A stretch of 64,000 bases of DNA, from the NCBI RefSeq assembly GCF_021538675.1, contig NZ_JAJUKH010000001.1, positions 682,001-746,000 of the forward strand. Reading direction: 5' to 3'. Made by a program: the position numbers and the translations under genes. Under the pieces are notes generated by a model. It did no database searches and had not been told where the DNA came from. It saw only the letters and a program-made list of their open reading frames with translations. The stretch's first letter is position 1. Each line of letters begins with the position of its first letter. The stretch comes from Paenarthrobacter sp. AR 02. GTDB taxonomy: Bacteria; Actinomycetota; Actinomycetes; Actinomycetales; Micrococcaceae. This document shows, one piece after another, positions 43,750 to 55,151 of the stretch.

Positions 43750-44745
43750 TTATTTAGTGGAGTCCCGGATGACGAGTTCGTGCGGGAAGAACGTACGGCC
43801 TTTGCGGTGGGCGCCTTCGACTGTCATGCGTTCCAGTAGTTCAGCGAAGGCCGCTCGGCCCATCTCATACGCTGGCTGCCTTACCGTGGTCAGCTCGGGG
43901 ACGCACATTTCGGCCTGGGCGGAGTCGTCAAAACCCGCCACGGCGATGTCCTGTGGAACTCTTAGACCGGCGTCGGTGAGCTCGCGGACACAGCCAGCGG
44001 CGACTACGTCGGTCCCGCAGAAGACTGCGTCCGGGAGCTCTTTTGCTTTGAGGAGCTCCTTGGTGAGGTTCCGGCCGGCGTGGAAACCGAAGTTGCCCTC
44101 GCCGGCCAGGATCATGTCCGGCTCCAGCCCTGCCTCCCTGAGCGCCTGGCGGAAGCCCTCTTCCCTGAGCCGACCCGAACGGGCACTCCTATGGGCAAGC
44201 ATGGCCAGCTTCTTTGCGCCGGAGTCGATCAAGTGTTTGGTGATGTCGTAACCTGCCTGGCGGTCATCGATCGACACTCCGAACGCTGCCTCGGCATCGA
44301 CGATTTCACAGACCTGGACGACGCTCAACTGTTCAGCGACGATGTTCACGTCCTCATCCGGCATCGTTGGCGAGAAGATCACCAGGCCGTCCACTGAGCC
44401 GTTGCGCAGCATGTCCACGAGCTGCTGCTCACGATCCAAGTCCCCGTCAGTGGCTGCGATCAGGCTGACGTAGCCGGAATCCGCGGCGGCGTCGCCTACT
44501 CCGCGGAAGACTTCATTGATGACAAGGGAGTCGAGGTTCTTGGCCAAGGCCAGGACGCGCATGGTGCGGTCTCGTCTTAGATCTCGTGCTGAGGCGAGCG
44601 GACGGTAGCTGAGCTCCTTTATGGCGGCATTGACCTTTTCCTTGGCCGACGCGCTGACCGCCGAACTCCCGTTCAAGACGCGCGACACCGTCCCCACGGA
44701 AACACCCGCAGTCCTGGCGACGTCTTGAACTGTCGGCCGAGCCAT
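43750..44745 (-). CDS. LacI-family repressor of the sugar ABC operon
   Basis: 331 residues. VQDVARTAGVSVGTVSRVLNGSSAVSASAKEKVNAAI is the LacI-type head with the hinge helix; the rest is a periplasmic-binding-like effector domain (FDDSAQAEMCVPELTTVRQP). It is upstream of the solute-binding gene in the same direction, with the two palindromes between them. It should repress the operon until its sugar arrives. Confidence 0.92.
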   Translation of the reverse strand: MARPTVQDVARTAGVSVGTVSRVLNGSSAVSASAKEKVNAAIKELSYRPLASARDLRRDRTMRVLALAKNLDSLVINEVFRGVGDAAADSGYVSLIAATDGDLDREQQLVDMLRNGSVDGLVIFSPTMPDEDVNIVAEQLSVVQVCEIVDAEAAFGVSIDDRQAGYDITKHLIDSGAKKLAMLAHRSARSGRLREEGFRQALREAGLEPDMILAGEGNFGFHAGRNLTKELLKAKELPDAVFCGTDVVAAGCVRELTDAGLRVPQDIAVAGFDDSAQAEMCVPELTTVRQPAYEMGRAAFAELLERMTVEGAHRKGRTFFPHELVIRDSTK

Positions 44746-45133
44746 TCGTTATCCTTCCGCGAGCTGTTCATGGGCTCGTTCCGCCGAGATCTTGTCGGCG
44801 TTCCTCAGCATAGCGGGAGGACGAATGAAGGAGTTCGCAGCCTATCCATTACCCATGGCGGAGCTCTCATTGACCTCGACCCAGAACGAGAGGCGGTGCG
44901 GAAATGACGTGGCATACATTTGCGCAGCTTCGCACCTCGGCATATATACTGCCTCTGGGTTCCAAGAGGAACTAGGCTCCCTTCCGTTCGTAGTCGGGTT
45001 TTGATTGATCATCACCGACCTACTTGAGGCAGGGTGCGCGAGTGCACTGCCTGCGTGAAGCTCATTTTCTGCATGTGTCGGTGGCCGTCGAGAGGGTTCG
45101 TGCAAACGAGCCCTCTCGCTCTTTGGAGGAAGC
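44746..45133 (+). ncRNA. Non-coding leader of the reverse transcriptase gene with hairpins (candidate structured RNA)
   Basis: 388 bp with no convincing gene. Three hairpins precede the RT: 44959-44972 (GTTCC-AAGA-GGAAC), 45028-45051 (GGCA-GG-GTGC with GCAC-TGCC) and 45089-45118, a 13-bp stem CGAGAGGGTTCGT closed by a GCAA tetraloop. The last ends 6 nt before the GGAGGA ribosome site. Some defence RTs use a nearby structured RNA; whether this one does is inference, and the ends are unknown. Confidence 0.4.
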
Positions 45134-46666
45134 ATGTGGCAACATCTGGAATCTGGAATTGTTCGAGCCGCTAACAGGCAAATTCGTGAGTTCGAAACCT
45201 ATTCTCGAGCAGTTTTGGACGAGAATAAACGGCGAAAACGCCGAGCTCTGACCCCTTCCCCACTCCTTCAAGTACGGCGCCCAGATCGATGGGCGACCAA
45301 TCCGGCTTTCAATCCGTATCTCGTCCGAAAACGTGCACCTTCGATCGCACACGCAGTCACGTTGAAACTCAAAAGCGGATCATACCTACCCGGGCGACCT
45401 GCAGGTTTTACTGTCCCTAAAGGTAACGGAGAAGATCGCACGGTAAGCACCTTTGCAATTGCCGATGAGGTAATTTCAAAAAGGCTCTACAGCTCGTTGA
45501 TGCGGAAAAATTCGTCGCGTCTCAGTGGCCATGCATATGCCTACCGTTACGATAGAACGCCCCATGACGCAATATCCCATATTCGCGCAGAGTTCGGACG
45601 TGAGCAACGTCTCTTTGTGGCCGAATACGACTTCAGCAGCTTTTTTGACAAGATATCCCATGACTTTCTATGGAATGCGATTGCCGATCTGGGAGTCATC
45701 ACAACCCCTCTTGAGAGGTCATTGATAGCAGCATTCTTGACTTCCTATCCGCCTAGCTTGGATACAGAAAACCAAGTCAACCCCAAACCCCGCACGCAGG
45801 GGCTACCACAAGGAACGTCAATCAGCCTTTTTTTGGCTAACGTTGCTGCATCACAACTAGACCGTTCGTTGGAACGCCTCGGTGTCGGCTTTGCCCGCTA
45901 CGCAGATGACACTCTCATCTGGAGTCCCAATTATGAAAAAGTTTGCGATGCCGCCGCGGCCCTTCACAGCGCTGCGGATGCCATCGGATCCCCGATCAAT
46001 GTTGCCAAAAGCCCAGGCGTACGACTGCTCCTACCGGCCGATGCGCAAACGCACGAGATGTCCGGTACCAAGCGCGTTGACTACTTGGGGCACACTCTCG
46101 GCCTTCGCTCGACACAAATGAAATCTACGGCAGTTAACCGCATAAAGAGCCGGGTGCAGAACCTGCTTTTTACTAACTTGCTTATGGAGCCTCTGAGAGG
46201 CAACCAGAACCTTGATCGACTGACGGCCACGGACCGAGACTATGCAACCTACATTTGGCAACTTCGAAGATATCTTTATGGCCCTCTGAGCGAGAACCAA
46301 GTCAGACGATTTCAGCGCGGCTCTGTTCCTGATATGACATTTCAGGGTGCAATGTCATTCTTTCCACTTGTCGATCATGACTCGGAACTTGAGACTCTCG
46401 ACGTTTGGATTGCGACGCAAACATGGCTTGCCCTCAAGAAGCGTCAGAAGCTTCTGAGCTCGCAAACAGCAAAACAGCCTAGAATGTGGGGCATTAGCCT
46501 CGATGAACTCATTCGACTACAACTTCCGTCTGATACAACAGGACAGAATGTTGACCTACGAATCCCGAGTATTCGGCGAATCGCGGGGATTATTCGAACG
46601 GCTGTCGATACCTACGGCTTCGGAGCTGCCGCCGATGGAGCGCAGCTGTACCTTTACGAGGACTAG
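45134..46666 (+). CDS. Reverse transcriptase, Abi/UG-type
   Basis: 510 residues behind GGAGGA. RT motifs: FVAEYDFSSFFDKISHDFLW (motif A with Asp), TQGLPQGTSISLFLANV (B), FARYADDTLIWS with YADD at 256-259 (C), and RVDYLGHTLG (E). After about residue 320 an all-helical C-terminal part of 190 residues follows, as in AbiA/AbiK-like and UG RTs and unlike group II intron RTs, which carry a maturase domain. Codon use is less GC-rich than in flanking genes. Its exact class is not assigned. Likely defence against phage, by analogy. Followed by the three-Cys protein. Confidence 0.85.
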   Translation: MWQHLESGIVRAANRQIREFETYSRAVLDENKRRKRRALTPSPLLQVRRPDRWATNPAFNPYLVRKRAPSIAHAVTLKLKSGSYLPGRPAGFTVPKGNGEDRTVSTFAIADEVISKRLYSSLMRKNSSRLSGHAYAYRYDRTPHDAISHIRAEFGREQRLFVAEYDFSSFFDKISHDFLWNAIADLGVITTPLERSLIAAFLTSYPPSLDTENQVNPKPRTQGLPQGTSISLFLANVAASQLDRSLERLGVGFARYADDTLIWSPNYEKVCDAAAALHSAADAIGSPINVAKSPGVRLLLPADAQTHEMSGTKRVDYLGHTLGLRSTQMKSTAVNRIKSRVQNLLFTNLLMEPLRGNQNLDRLTATDRDYATYIWQLRRYLYGPLSENQVRRFQRGSVPDMTFQGAMSFFPLVDHDSELETLDVWIATQTWLALKKRQKLLSSQTAKQPRMWGISLDELIRLQLPSDTTGQNVDLRIPSIRRIAGIIRTAVDTYGFGAAADGAQLYLYED

Positions 46667-46766
46667 CTGCCAGGCTCTGCGGACGGCCATATGGCCACAG
46701 ATCGCCTCCTCATGCACTGGCACACAAGCGGTATCGAATATTTGTTCTATCCACTAGGCTTTCGGT

Positions 46767-47510
46767 GTGTCAGATAGAAGCGCCATAGAGTGGACTGAAA
46801 CAACTTGGAACCCAACCACAGGCTGCGATCGCATATCGCCTGGGTGCGATAACTGCTACGCACTGACGCTATCCAAAAGACTCAAAGCGATGGGCGCTGC
46901 CAAGTATCAACTGGACGGAGACCCCCGAACCAGTGGCCCAGGATTCGGTGTAGCCACCCATCCCGAGGCACTACACGCCCCCTACAAGTGGAAACGCCCT
47001 CGCTTGGTGTTTGTAAACTCGATGAGCGATCTCTTCCACGCGAAAGTGCCGCTATCCTTCATTCGCGAAGTCTTCGACGTGATGGCGGACACGCCGCACC
47101 ACACGTATCAGGTTCTGACCAAGCGCGCACGACGTTTGAATCGAATTGCCGACAAGCTGGAGTGGCCCACAAACTTGTGGATGGGGGTCAGCGTAGAGTC
47201 GTCCGGCCAATATGACAGGATTTTAGACCTAGCTGCTGTGCCGGCGAAACGACGCTTCTTGTCCTGCGAACCATTACTTGGACCGCTTCCTGGCCTACCC
47301 CTCGACGGCATTGACTGGGTCATTGCTGGCGGTGAGAGCGGTCCGAACGCCCGCCCACTCAACCCAGAGTGGGTACGCGGCGTCAGGGACACATGCGTGT
47401 CTACAGGAACCCCCTTTTTCTTCAAGCAGTGGGGTGGTCTCCGAGCAAAGTCAGGAGGCCGAGACTTGGACGGCCGCACATGGGATGAGATGCCCTCCGA
47501 CTTTGCCTAG
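46767..47510 (+). CDS. Three-Cys-motif protein, phage Gp37/Gp68 (DUF5131) family
   Basis: 247 residues from a GTG. WTETTWNPTTGCDRISPGCD, then NCY, carries the CX6CX2C cluster-binding motif like a radical-SAM-related protein, and LSCEPLLGPLPGL and IAGGESGPNARPLN are family blocks. The family is found in phages and defence-like islands together with TcmP. Its function is not known. It lies 100 bp after the RT, in the same direction, and its end overlaps that of TcmP. Confidence 0.85.
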   Translation: MSDRSAIEWTETTWNPTTGCDRISPGCDNCYALTLSKRLKAMGAAKYQLDGDPRTSGPGFGVATHPEALHAPYKWKRPRLVFVNSMSDLFHAKVPLSFIREVFDVMADTPHHTYQVLTKRARRLNRIADKLEWPTNLWMGVSVESSGQYDRILDLAAVPAKRRFLSCEPLLGPLPGLPLDGIDWVIAGGESGPNARPLNPEWVRGVRDTCVSTGTPFFFKQWGGLRAKSGGRDLDGRTWDEMPSDFA

Positions 47511-48649
47511 TTGGGGTCGACCCAGGCCCGCTGTAGACCCCCAATTGGCACTATCGAAATCACTCCCTCAGTTTTTAGTAATTTGAGGGCCTTTCGAATG
47601 TGCGTCTCGCGTGCAAGCCCAAGAGTACGACCAAAAACCTTTTCTAGCTTTTCATCAATCCTAAAACGGCCGAATTTTGAGAGGATAGCCTTGACGTTCT
47701 CAGCGATCTCCCGCACCCATTCAGACTCATTGTCAGTAAAGTTAAGACCCGGAAGTTCTTGCTGAGCATTCCCTTGCGAATCGTTTTGTTTTACCAACCA
47801 CTGTCGCCAGTCTCTCCGCGCGAGGGACATGGACTCGGCCATTTTCCACAGTCCATCATCATGCCGAGTAAACAGGATGAGCTCATAGACGGGCTTCGCT
47901 GTCAGCGAGTCGGCGACGTCCGCCGTGATATAGCTACAACCGGTAGCTGTTCCAACTCGATCTGCGAAGCCAACCAAGACCTGCTGAACCCAATCAGGAC
48001 TTTCCTGAAGGGCTAACTCACGCCACCAGTCGCCACCCAGCGCGCTATCTAGGGCGGCTATCTGGGCATCCTTGGCGGCATAAGCCTTCGGAGACCTCAG
48101 GGCACCTGCAATACGCCTGACCGCTTCATATGAGAAATTCATCAGAAGCTCTGTTTTGGGCTGCTGGGGACGGGGCAGGCCGGGATGGTCGCGAGATTTG
48201 AGAATTTGAACGATCCTATCGAAGGGAACTGTCAAGCCGAAAGGATCTAGAAAGACGAACAGAGGTTGGCCGCCACTCACAGTCAGCACGCGATCGATAT
48301 GCTTCTCGACTGGGCCCTGTCTGATCTCGTAAGTGGAGGATTCGACGCCTTTGCTTTTTAGCATGTTCTCAAGTTGCTCACAATGCGCTAACGACTTCTC
48401 ACTGAAAATCGAATATACGTTTCGGAGTTCCGCCATCGCGACGGCAGTGTCCACTAGGAGCTCTGGAGAACCTGGGTCATTATTGGCGTACCGCCCCGGT
48501 CCAGAGTAAGCATCGTATACAACGACTTTGCGGCCGTCTGCAGTTGAGCCTACCTTCCCAGCCCACGCAGGGATGTAGGACTTAAGCAGCTTGTGCTTAT
48601 AAACAGCAGCGGCTTGTGGAGATTCAAAAAAATTTTTGGTGTCACTCAT
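47507..48649 (-). CDS. TcmP-type partner protein
   Basis: 380 residues. KVVVYDAYSGPGRYANND resembles a nucleotide or SAM-binding turn and QPLFVFLDPFGLTVPF is the second conserved block of three-Cys-motif partner proteins (TcmP). The C-terminus looks like a winged helix (KALKLLKTEGVISIVPIGG). It is convergent with its partner, with 4 bp overlapped. The pair is often together in genomes; molecular role unknown. Confidence 0.8.
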   Translation of the reverse strand: MSDTKNFFESPQAAAVYKHKLLKSYIPAWAGKVGSTADGRKVVVYDAYSGPGRYANNDPGSPELLVDTAVAMAELRNVYSIFSEKSLAHCEQLENMLKSKGVESSTYEIRQGPVEKHIDRVLTVSGGQPLFVFLDPFGLTVPFDRIVQILKSRDHPGLPRPQQPKTELLMNFSYEAVRRIAGALRSPKAYAAKDAQIAALDSALGGDWWRELALQESPDWVQQVLVGFADRVGTATGCSYITADVADSLTAKPVYELILFTRHDDGLWKMAESMSLARRDWRQWLVKQNDSQGNAQQELPGLNFTDNESEWVREIAENVKAILSKFGRFRIDEKLEKVFGRTLGLARETHIRKALKLLKTEGVISIVPIGGLQRAWVDPN

Positions 48650-48792
48650 ATGCCCAGCCCTTCCGTCGACAACGCGAGCCTAGAACAAACTTCTGAGCAT
48701 GAGCGCTAGGCACGCTCGGATCGGCGACAGCACTCCAGAAGCCCTCCTGCATGCCTTTGGTATCCCAAACCCCCACCTCCCCACACGCCCCC

Positions 48793-48821
48793 TTGACTCA
48801 CACCCCCACCTTCCCTAAACT
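48793..48821 (+). promoter_or_regulatory. Sigma-70 type promoter of the glyoxylate genes
   Basis: TTGACT at 48793-48798, a 17-bp spacer and TAAACT at 48816-48821. It lies about 110 bp upstream of the hydroxypyruvate isomerase ATG. The rest of 48650-48931 holds no gene. Confidence 0.6.
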
Positions 48822-48842
48822 TTTCATAAAGCAGAATCTAAA

Positions 48843-48857
48843 TTCCACTAAGCGGAA
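48843..48857. promoter_or_regulatory. Candidate IclR/AllR-type operator
   Basis: TTCCACTAAGCGGAA is a near-perfect 15-bp palindrome placed about 20 bp after the -10 box, where a repressor would block transcription. A GAAT-ATTC half palindrome overlaps on the left. IclR-type regulators commonly control such genes; the regulator is not in the window. Confidence 0.5.
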
Positions 48858-48931
48858 ACTGAGGCCAAGCACCAAGGCAGCAGCCAAGCAGCAGGAAGTT
48901 GGATCCAAGCCCCTCCTCGGAAGGACCTACG

Positions 48932-49735
48932 ATGACGTACACAGTGAACTGCTCCATCCTCCTGACGGAGCTGCCCTTGCTCGAGCGCCCCGCCGCCGCG
49001 AAGGCAGCTGGTTTTGACGCCGTCGAGTTCTGGTGGCCCTTCGAAACCTCCGTCCCCACCGACGCCCAAGTTACCGAGTTTGAAACAGCCATCAAGGACG
49101 CCGGCGTTCAGCTCACGGGCCTGAACTTCAACGCAGGCAACATGCCTGGCGGCGACCGCGGCCTGGTTTCCTGGAAGGGTCGTTGCTCCGAGTTCAAGGA
49201 CAACATCGACGTCGTCGCCGGCATCGGTGAGCGCCTGGGCTGCAAGGCCTTCAACGCCCTCTACGGCAACCGCCAGGACGAGTTCACCCCTGAAGAGCAG
49301 GACGAACTCGCGGCAAAGAACCTCGCCGCAGCAGCGGAAGGCGTCGCACGTATCGGCGGAACTGTCCTCCTCGAGCCGGTGAGCGGCGCACCCAAGTACC
49401 CGCTGCTCACCGCCGAAGACGCGCTCAAGGTCATCGCCCGCGTCAAGGCAGAATCCGGCGCACAGAACATCAAGCTCCTCGCCGACTTCTACCACCTGGC
49501 AGTCAACGGCGACGACGTCGAATCCGTCATCGAGAACCACGCCAAGGACTTCGGCCACATCCAGATCGCCGACAACCCCGGCCGCGGCGCTCCCGGAACC
49601 GGCATGCTCCCCCTCGGCGAATGGATCGCCCGCAGCCGCGAACTCGGCTACGACGGCTACATCGGCCTCGAGTACAAGGAACCGCAGGAATCGGCTTTCA
49701 GCTGGGCCATCCGCCAGCGCGCCAACGCCAACTAA
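48932..49735 (+). CDS. hyi: Hydroxypyruvate isomerase
   Basis: 267 residues from MTYTVNCSILL at 48932, behind GGAAGGACC. TIM-barrel pattern with FDAVEFWWPFE, LTGLNFNAGNMPGGDRGLVS and LLEPVSG, NIKLLADFYHL, ending IGLEYKEP: the metal-binding Glu/Asp/His residues of the Hyi family. It interconverts hydroxypyruvate and tartronate semialdehyde. First gene of the glyoxylate operon. Confidence 0.92.
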   Translation: MTYTVNCSILLTELPLLERPAAAKAAGFDAVEFWWPFETSVPTDAQVTEFETAIKDAGVQLTGLNFNAGNMPGGDRGLVSWKGRCSEFKDNIDVVAGIGERLGCKAFNALYGNRQDEFTPEEQDELAAKNLAAAAEGVARIGGTVLLEPVSGAPKYPLLTAEDALKVIARVKAESGAQNIKLLADFYHLAVNGDDVESVIENHAKDFGHIQIADNPGRGAPGTGMLPLGEWIARSRELGYDGYIGLEYKEPQESAFSWAIRQRANAN

Positions 49736-49821
49736 CGCACGACGGCGGCACTCACCAAGCGGCGGCGCTCACCAAATAGCCCGCACGAGTTAAAACACAG
49801 ACTTTCAGAAAGAGAACCACA

Positions 49822-50700
49822 ATGAGCAACGTTGCAGTCATCGGCCTCGGAATCATGGGCCTTCCCATGGCCATCAACCTCGTCAAGGCAGGCCACACGG
49901 TCACTGGTTTCAACCGCAGCCAGGACAAGATCGACAAGCTCGTCTCCGAGGGCGGTCAGGGTGCCAGCAGCATCGCTGACGCCGTCAAGGATGCCGACGT
50001 TGTCATCACCATGGTCCCGGACTCCCCCGATGTTGAGGGCGTAGTCACCGGCAAGGACGGCGTCTTCGCCAACGCGAAGAAGGGAACCCTCTGGATCGAC
50101 GCCTCCAGCATCCGTCCGGACGTCGCCAAGCGCCTCTCCGAAGAAGCCGTAGAAGCAGGCATCCGCCCCCTCGACGCCCCGGTCTCCGGCGGCGAACAGG
50201 GCGCCATTGACGCCGTCCTCTCCATCATGGTCGGCGGCGAGAAGGCCGACTTCGACGCAGCACAGGACGTCCTCAACGCAGTGGGCAAGACCATCGTCCA
50301 CGTCGGCCCGTCCGGCTCCGGCCAGACCGTCAAGGCTGCAAACCAGCTGATCGTAGCCGTCAACATCCAGGTCCTCGGCGAGGCCATCGCCTTCCTCGAG
50401 GCCTACGGCGTCGACACCGACGCAGCACTGAAGGTCCTCGGCGGCGGCTTGGCCGGCTCCAAGGTCCTGGACCAGAAGGGCCAGAAGATGCTCGACCGCA
50501 ACTTCGACCCCGGCTTCCGCCTCGCCCTCCACCACAAGGACCTGGGCATCGTCACCTCCGCAGCCCGTGAAGCCAACGTCGCGGTCCCGCTCGGCGCAGT
50601 CGTCGCGCAGCTCGTCGCCGCAACCGTCAACCAGGGCGACGGCGGACTGGACCACTCGGGCCTCTTCAAGCAGGTCCTCCAGCTCAGCGGCCGCAAGTAA
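49822..50700 (+). CDS. glxR: Tartronate semialdehyde reductase
   Basis: 292 residues of the beta-hydroxyacid dehydrogenase family: [20 protein letters not shown] (NADH site), [13 protein letters not shown] (substrate), [17 protein letters not shown] with the catalytic Lys, and [10 protein letters not shown]. It reduces tartronate semialdehyde from glyoxylate carboligase to glycerate. Preceded by AGAAAGAGAA. Confidence 0.93.
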   Translation: MSNVAVIGLGIMGLPMAINLVKAGHTVTGFNRSQDKIDKLVSEGGQGASSIADAVKDADVVITMVPDSPDVEGVVTGKDGVFANAKKGTLWIDASSIRPDVAKRLSEEAVEAGIRPLDAPVSGGEQGAIDAVLSIMVGGEKADFDAAQDVLNAVGKTIVHVGPSGSGQTVKAANQLIVAVNIQVLGEAIAFLEAYGVDTDAALKVLGGGLAGSKVLDQKGQKMLDRNFDPGFRLALHHKDLGIVTSAAREANVAVPLGAVVAQLVAATVNQGDGGLDHSGLFKQVLQLSGRK

Positions 50701-50735
50701 GCCAAGGCGCTAAAGCGCCAAAGAAACAAACAGCA

Positions 50736-50775
50736 GGGAACCCGCCGTCGTACATCAAAAACGACGGCGGTTCCC
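50736..50775 (+). terminator. Hairpin between glxR and gcl
   Basis: Arms 50736-50751 (GGGAACCCGCCGTCGT) and 50761-50775 pair with a single bulged C around a 9-nt loop. No T-run follows, so it may be a partial terminator or a processing signal that sets gcl level apart. A smaller palindrome GGCGCT-AA-AGCGCC lies just before it at 50706-50719. Confidence 0.6.
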
Positions 50776-50834
50776 TCACCACACCCAAAAACACCACAGA
50801 CTTGGCCCGCAAGGGCAAAACCAAGGAGTACACC

Positions 50835-52610
<1,776 letters not shown>

Positions 52611-52629
52611 AGGAAGAGGAGGCACCGGA

Positions 52630-53799
52630 ATGCGTGTTGTCATCGCCCCGGACAAATTCAAGGGCTCGCTGTCCGCGCCCGACGTCGCTGAGCATCTCGC
52701 AACAGGACTGCTCGCCGGCTACGGACAGGGCAACTTTGAAGCAACACGCATTCCGGTGGCCGACGGCGGCGAGGGAACAATCGACGCCGCCATCGGCTCC
52801 GGCTTCACCCGCCGGACCACCACGGTCACCGGTCCTCTGGGCGAACCCGTGAAAGCGGACTTCGCCATCAAGGACCAGGAAGCTGTCATCGAAATGGCGG
52901 CAGCTTCCGGCCTGGCTCTCCTCCCGGAGGGCCCCAGCAGCGTCACGGCCAAGAAGGCCAACAGCATCGGCACGGGCGAACTCATCCGCGCCGCGCTGGA
53001 CCTCGGATGCCGCAAGATCATCCTGGGTGTCGGCGGCAGCGCCAACACCGACGCCGGAGCCGGAGTCCTGCAGGGCCTGGGCGCCGTGTTCCTGGACAAG
53101 AACGGCAACGAGCTCCCCGGCGGCGGCGCAGCCCTCGCCCAGGTGGAAAGCATCGACTTCTCCAACTTCGACGTCCGCATCGAAGCGACAGAATTCGTGT
53201 TGGCGTCCGACGTCGACAATCCCCTTTTGGGGGCCAGTGGCGCCCCAGCCATCTTCGGTCCGCAGAAGGGCGCGACGCCGGACGACGTCACCGAACTCGA
53301 TGCGGCGCTGAGCCACTTCGTGGACGTGCTCGCAGCCGCAACCGGGCAACACGCCAAGTTTGCGGCCAAAGCAGAGGGTGCTGGAGCGGCGGGCGGCGTT
53401 GGCTACATTGCCATCGCGGCCCTGAAGGCAGAGCGGCGGCCGGGCATCGACGTCGTTCTTGAATTCACTGGACTGGAACACAAACTGAAGGGCGCAGACC
53501 TGGTGATCACCGGTGAAGGCAGCCTGGACGAGCAAAGCCTGCTCGGCAAGACCCCCATGGGTGTGTCCCGGGCAGCAAGCAAAGCCGGGGTTCCCGTGAT
53601 CGCAGTGTGCGGCCGGAGTACCCTGAGCCGGGAACAACTCACGGACGCAGGCTTCCACACGGTCCATGCCCTGACCGACCTGGAAAAAGATGTCCAAAAA
53701 TGTATCGCAGAAGCAGGTCCGTTGCTTGAACAATTAGGGAAGCACATAGGCGTGTATCTGGCGGAACGGACCGAAAACAAGGAGTACCTCAATGTCTGA
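52630..53799 (+). CDS. glxK: Glycerate kinase
   Basis: 389 residues, GlxK/GarK type: [52 protein letters not shown], and FGPQKGA. Last step of the glyoxylate to 2- or 3-phosphoglycerate route. It ends 8 bases inside allantoinase. Confidence 0.93.
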   Translation: MRVVIAPDKFKGSLSAPDVAEHLATGLLAGYGQGNFEATRIPVADGGEGTIDAAIGSGFTRRTTTVTGPLGEPVKADFAIKDQEAVIEMAAASGLALLPEGPSSVTAKKANSIGTGELIRAALDLGCRKIILGVGGSANTDAGAGVLQGLGAVFLDKNGNELPGGGAALAQVESIDFSNFDVRIEATEFVLASDVDNPLLGASGAPAIFGPQKGATPDDVTELDAALSHFVDVLAAATGQHAKFAAKAEGAGAAGGVGYIAIAALKAERRPGIDVVLEFTGLEHKLKGADLVITGEGSLDEQSLLGKTPMGVSRAASKAGVPVIAVCGRSTLSREQLTDAGFHTVHALTDLEKDVQKCIAEAGPLLEQLGKHIGVYLAERTENKEYLNV

Positions 53800-55141
53800 A
53801 GCAATCGGCGCCTATGACCTCGTTATCCGGGGCCAGCGCATCCTCACCACCGCAGGCATCGCAGCCCGCGAAGTTGGCATCCGCGACGGTGTTATCGTCG
53901 CAATCGAACCGCTCGGCAACGGCCTGACCGGAACCGAGGTCATCGAACTCGCAGACGACGAAACGCTTCTCCCCGGCCTGGTGGACACCCACGTCCACGT
54001 CAACGAGCCCGGCCGCACCGAGTGGGAGGGCTTCGCCTCCGCCACCCGTGCCGCTGCCGCCGGTGGCGTGACCACCATCATCGACATGCCCCTGAACTCC
54101 ATCCCGCCCACCACCAGCGTGGACGGCCTGGAGCAGAAGCGCGTCGTCGCCAAGGACCAGGCATTCGTTGACGTCGGATTCTGGGGCGGCGCCATTCCGG
54201 GCAACAAGAGCGACCTCCGCCCGCTGCACGACGAAGGCGTGTTCGGCTTCAAGTGCTTCCTCCTCCACTCCGGCGTGGACGAGTTCCCGCACCTCGATGC
54301 AGACGAGATGGAAGAGGACATGGCTGAGCTCAAGTCCTTCGACTCACTCATGATCGTGCACGCAGAGGACTCCCACGCTATCGACCGCGCCCCGCACCCC
54401 GGCGGTGACCACTACGAGACCTTCCTCGCCTCCCGCCCCCGCGGCGCGGAGAACAAGGCAATCGCCGAGGTCATCGAACGTGCCCGCTGGACCGGCGCCC
54501 GCGCCCACATCCTGCACCTCTCCTCCTCGGACGCGCTGCCCATGATCGCCTCGGCAAAGCGCGACGGCGTCAACCTCACCGTTGAGACGTGCCCGCACTA
54601 CCTGACGCTCATGGCCGAAGAAATCCCCGACGGCGCCACGGCCTACAAGTGCTGCCCGCCCATCCGTGAGGCCTCCAACCGCGAGCTCCTCTGGAAGGGC
54701 CTGCAGGACGGCACCATCGACTGCATCGTCTCGGACCACTCCCCCTCCACCCTTGATCTGAAGGACCTAGAGAACGGTGACTTCGCTGTGGCGTGGGGCG
54801 GCGTTTCCTCACTGCAGCTGGGCCTGTCCCTGATCTGGACCGAAGCCCGCCACCGCGGCATCCCGCTGGAACAGGTCGTCTCCTGGATGGCCGAGAAGCC
54901 TGCAGCCTTGGCACGCCTGCACAACAAGGGCCAGCTGGCACTGGGCTACGACGCCGACTTCTCCATCTTCGCCCAGGACGAAGCGTTCGTTGTGGACGTC
55001 AGCAAGCTCAAGCACAAGAACCCGATCACGCCGTACGACGGCCGTCCCCTGGCCGGCGTCGTCCGCAAGACCTACCTGCGCGGCACCCCGATCGACGGCC
55101 AGAACCCCGGCGGCAAGCTGCTCCGCCGCGGCAACGTTTAG
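53792..55141 (+). CDS. allB: Allantoinase
   Basis: 449 residues of the cyclic amidohydrolase family. Metal ligands: [27 protein letters not shown] with the Lys that is carboxylated, [16 protein letters not shown] and SDHSPS (Asp). It hydrolyses allantoin to allantoate, leading to glyoxylate used by the genes before it. The preceding gene overlaps by 8 bp. Confidence 0.94.
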   Translation: MSEAIGAYDLVIRGQRILTTAGIAAREVGIRDGVIVAIEPLGNGLTGTEVIELADDETLLPGLVDTHVHVNEPGRTEWEGFASATRAAAAGGVTTIIDMPLNSIPPTTSVDGLEQKRVVAKDQAFVDVGFWGGAIPGNKSDLRPLHDEGVFGFKCFLLHSGVDEFPHLDADEMEEDMAELKSFDSLMIVHAEDSHAIDRAPHPGGDHYETFLASRPRGAENKAIAEVIERARWTGARAHILHLSSSDALPMIASAKRDGVNLTVETCPHYLTLMAEEIPDGATAYKCCPPIREASNRELLWKGLQDGTIDCIVSDHSPSTLDLKDLENGDFAVAWGGVSSLQLGLSLIWTEARHRGIPLEQVVSWMAEKPAALARLHNKGQLALGYDADFSIFAQDEAFVVDVSKLKHKNPITPYDGRPLAGVVRKTYLRGTPIDGQNPGGKLLRRGNV

Positions 55142-55151
55142 GCCCACCGCC

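Noticed and set aside
44725..45004. Short frames (60 and 70 codons) before the RT
   Set aside because: No ribosome sites, overlap the LacI start or hairpins; treated as non-coding leader.
45134..46666. Retron or group II intron RT
   Set aside because: No maturase domain, and a C-terminal helical part longer than in retron RTs; no clear flanking inverted repeats of a retron RNA were found, though a leader RNA is possible.
53027..53311. Frames inside glycerate kinase
   Set aside because: Same-strand shadows of a clear gene.
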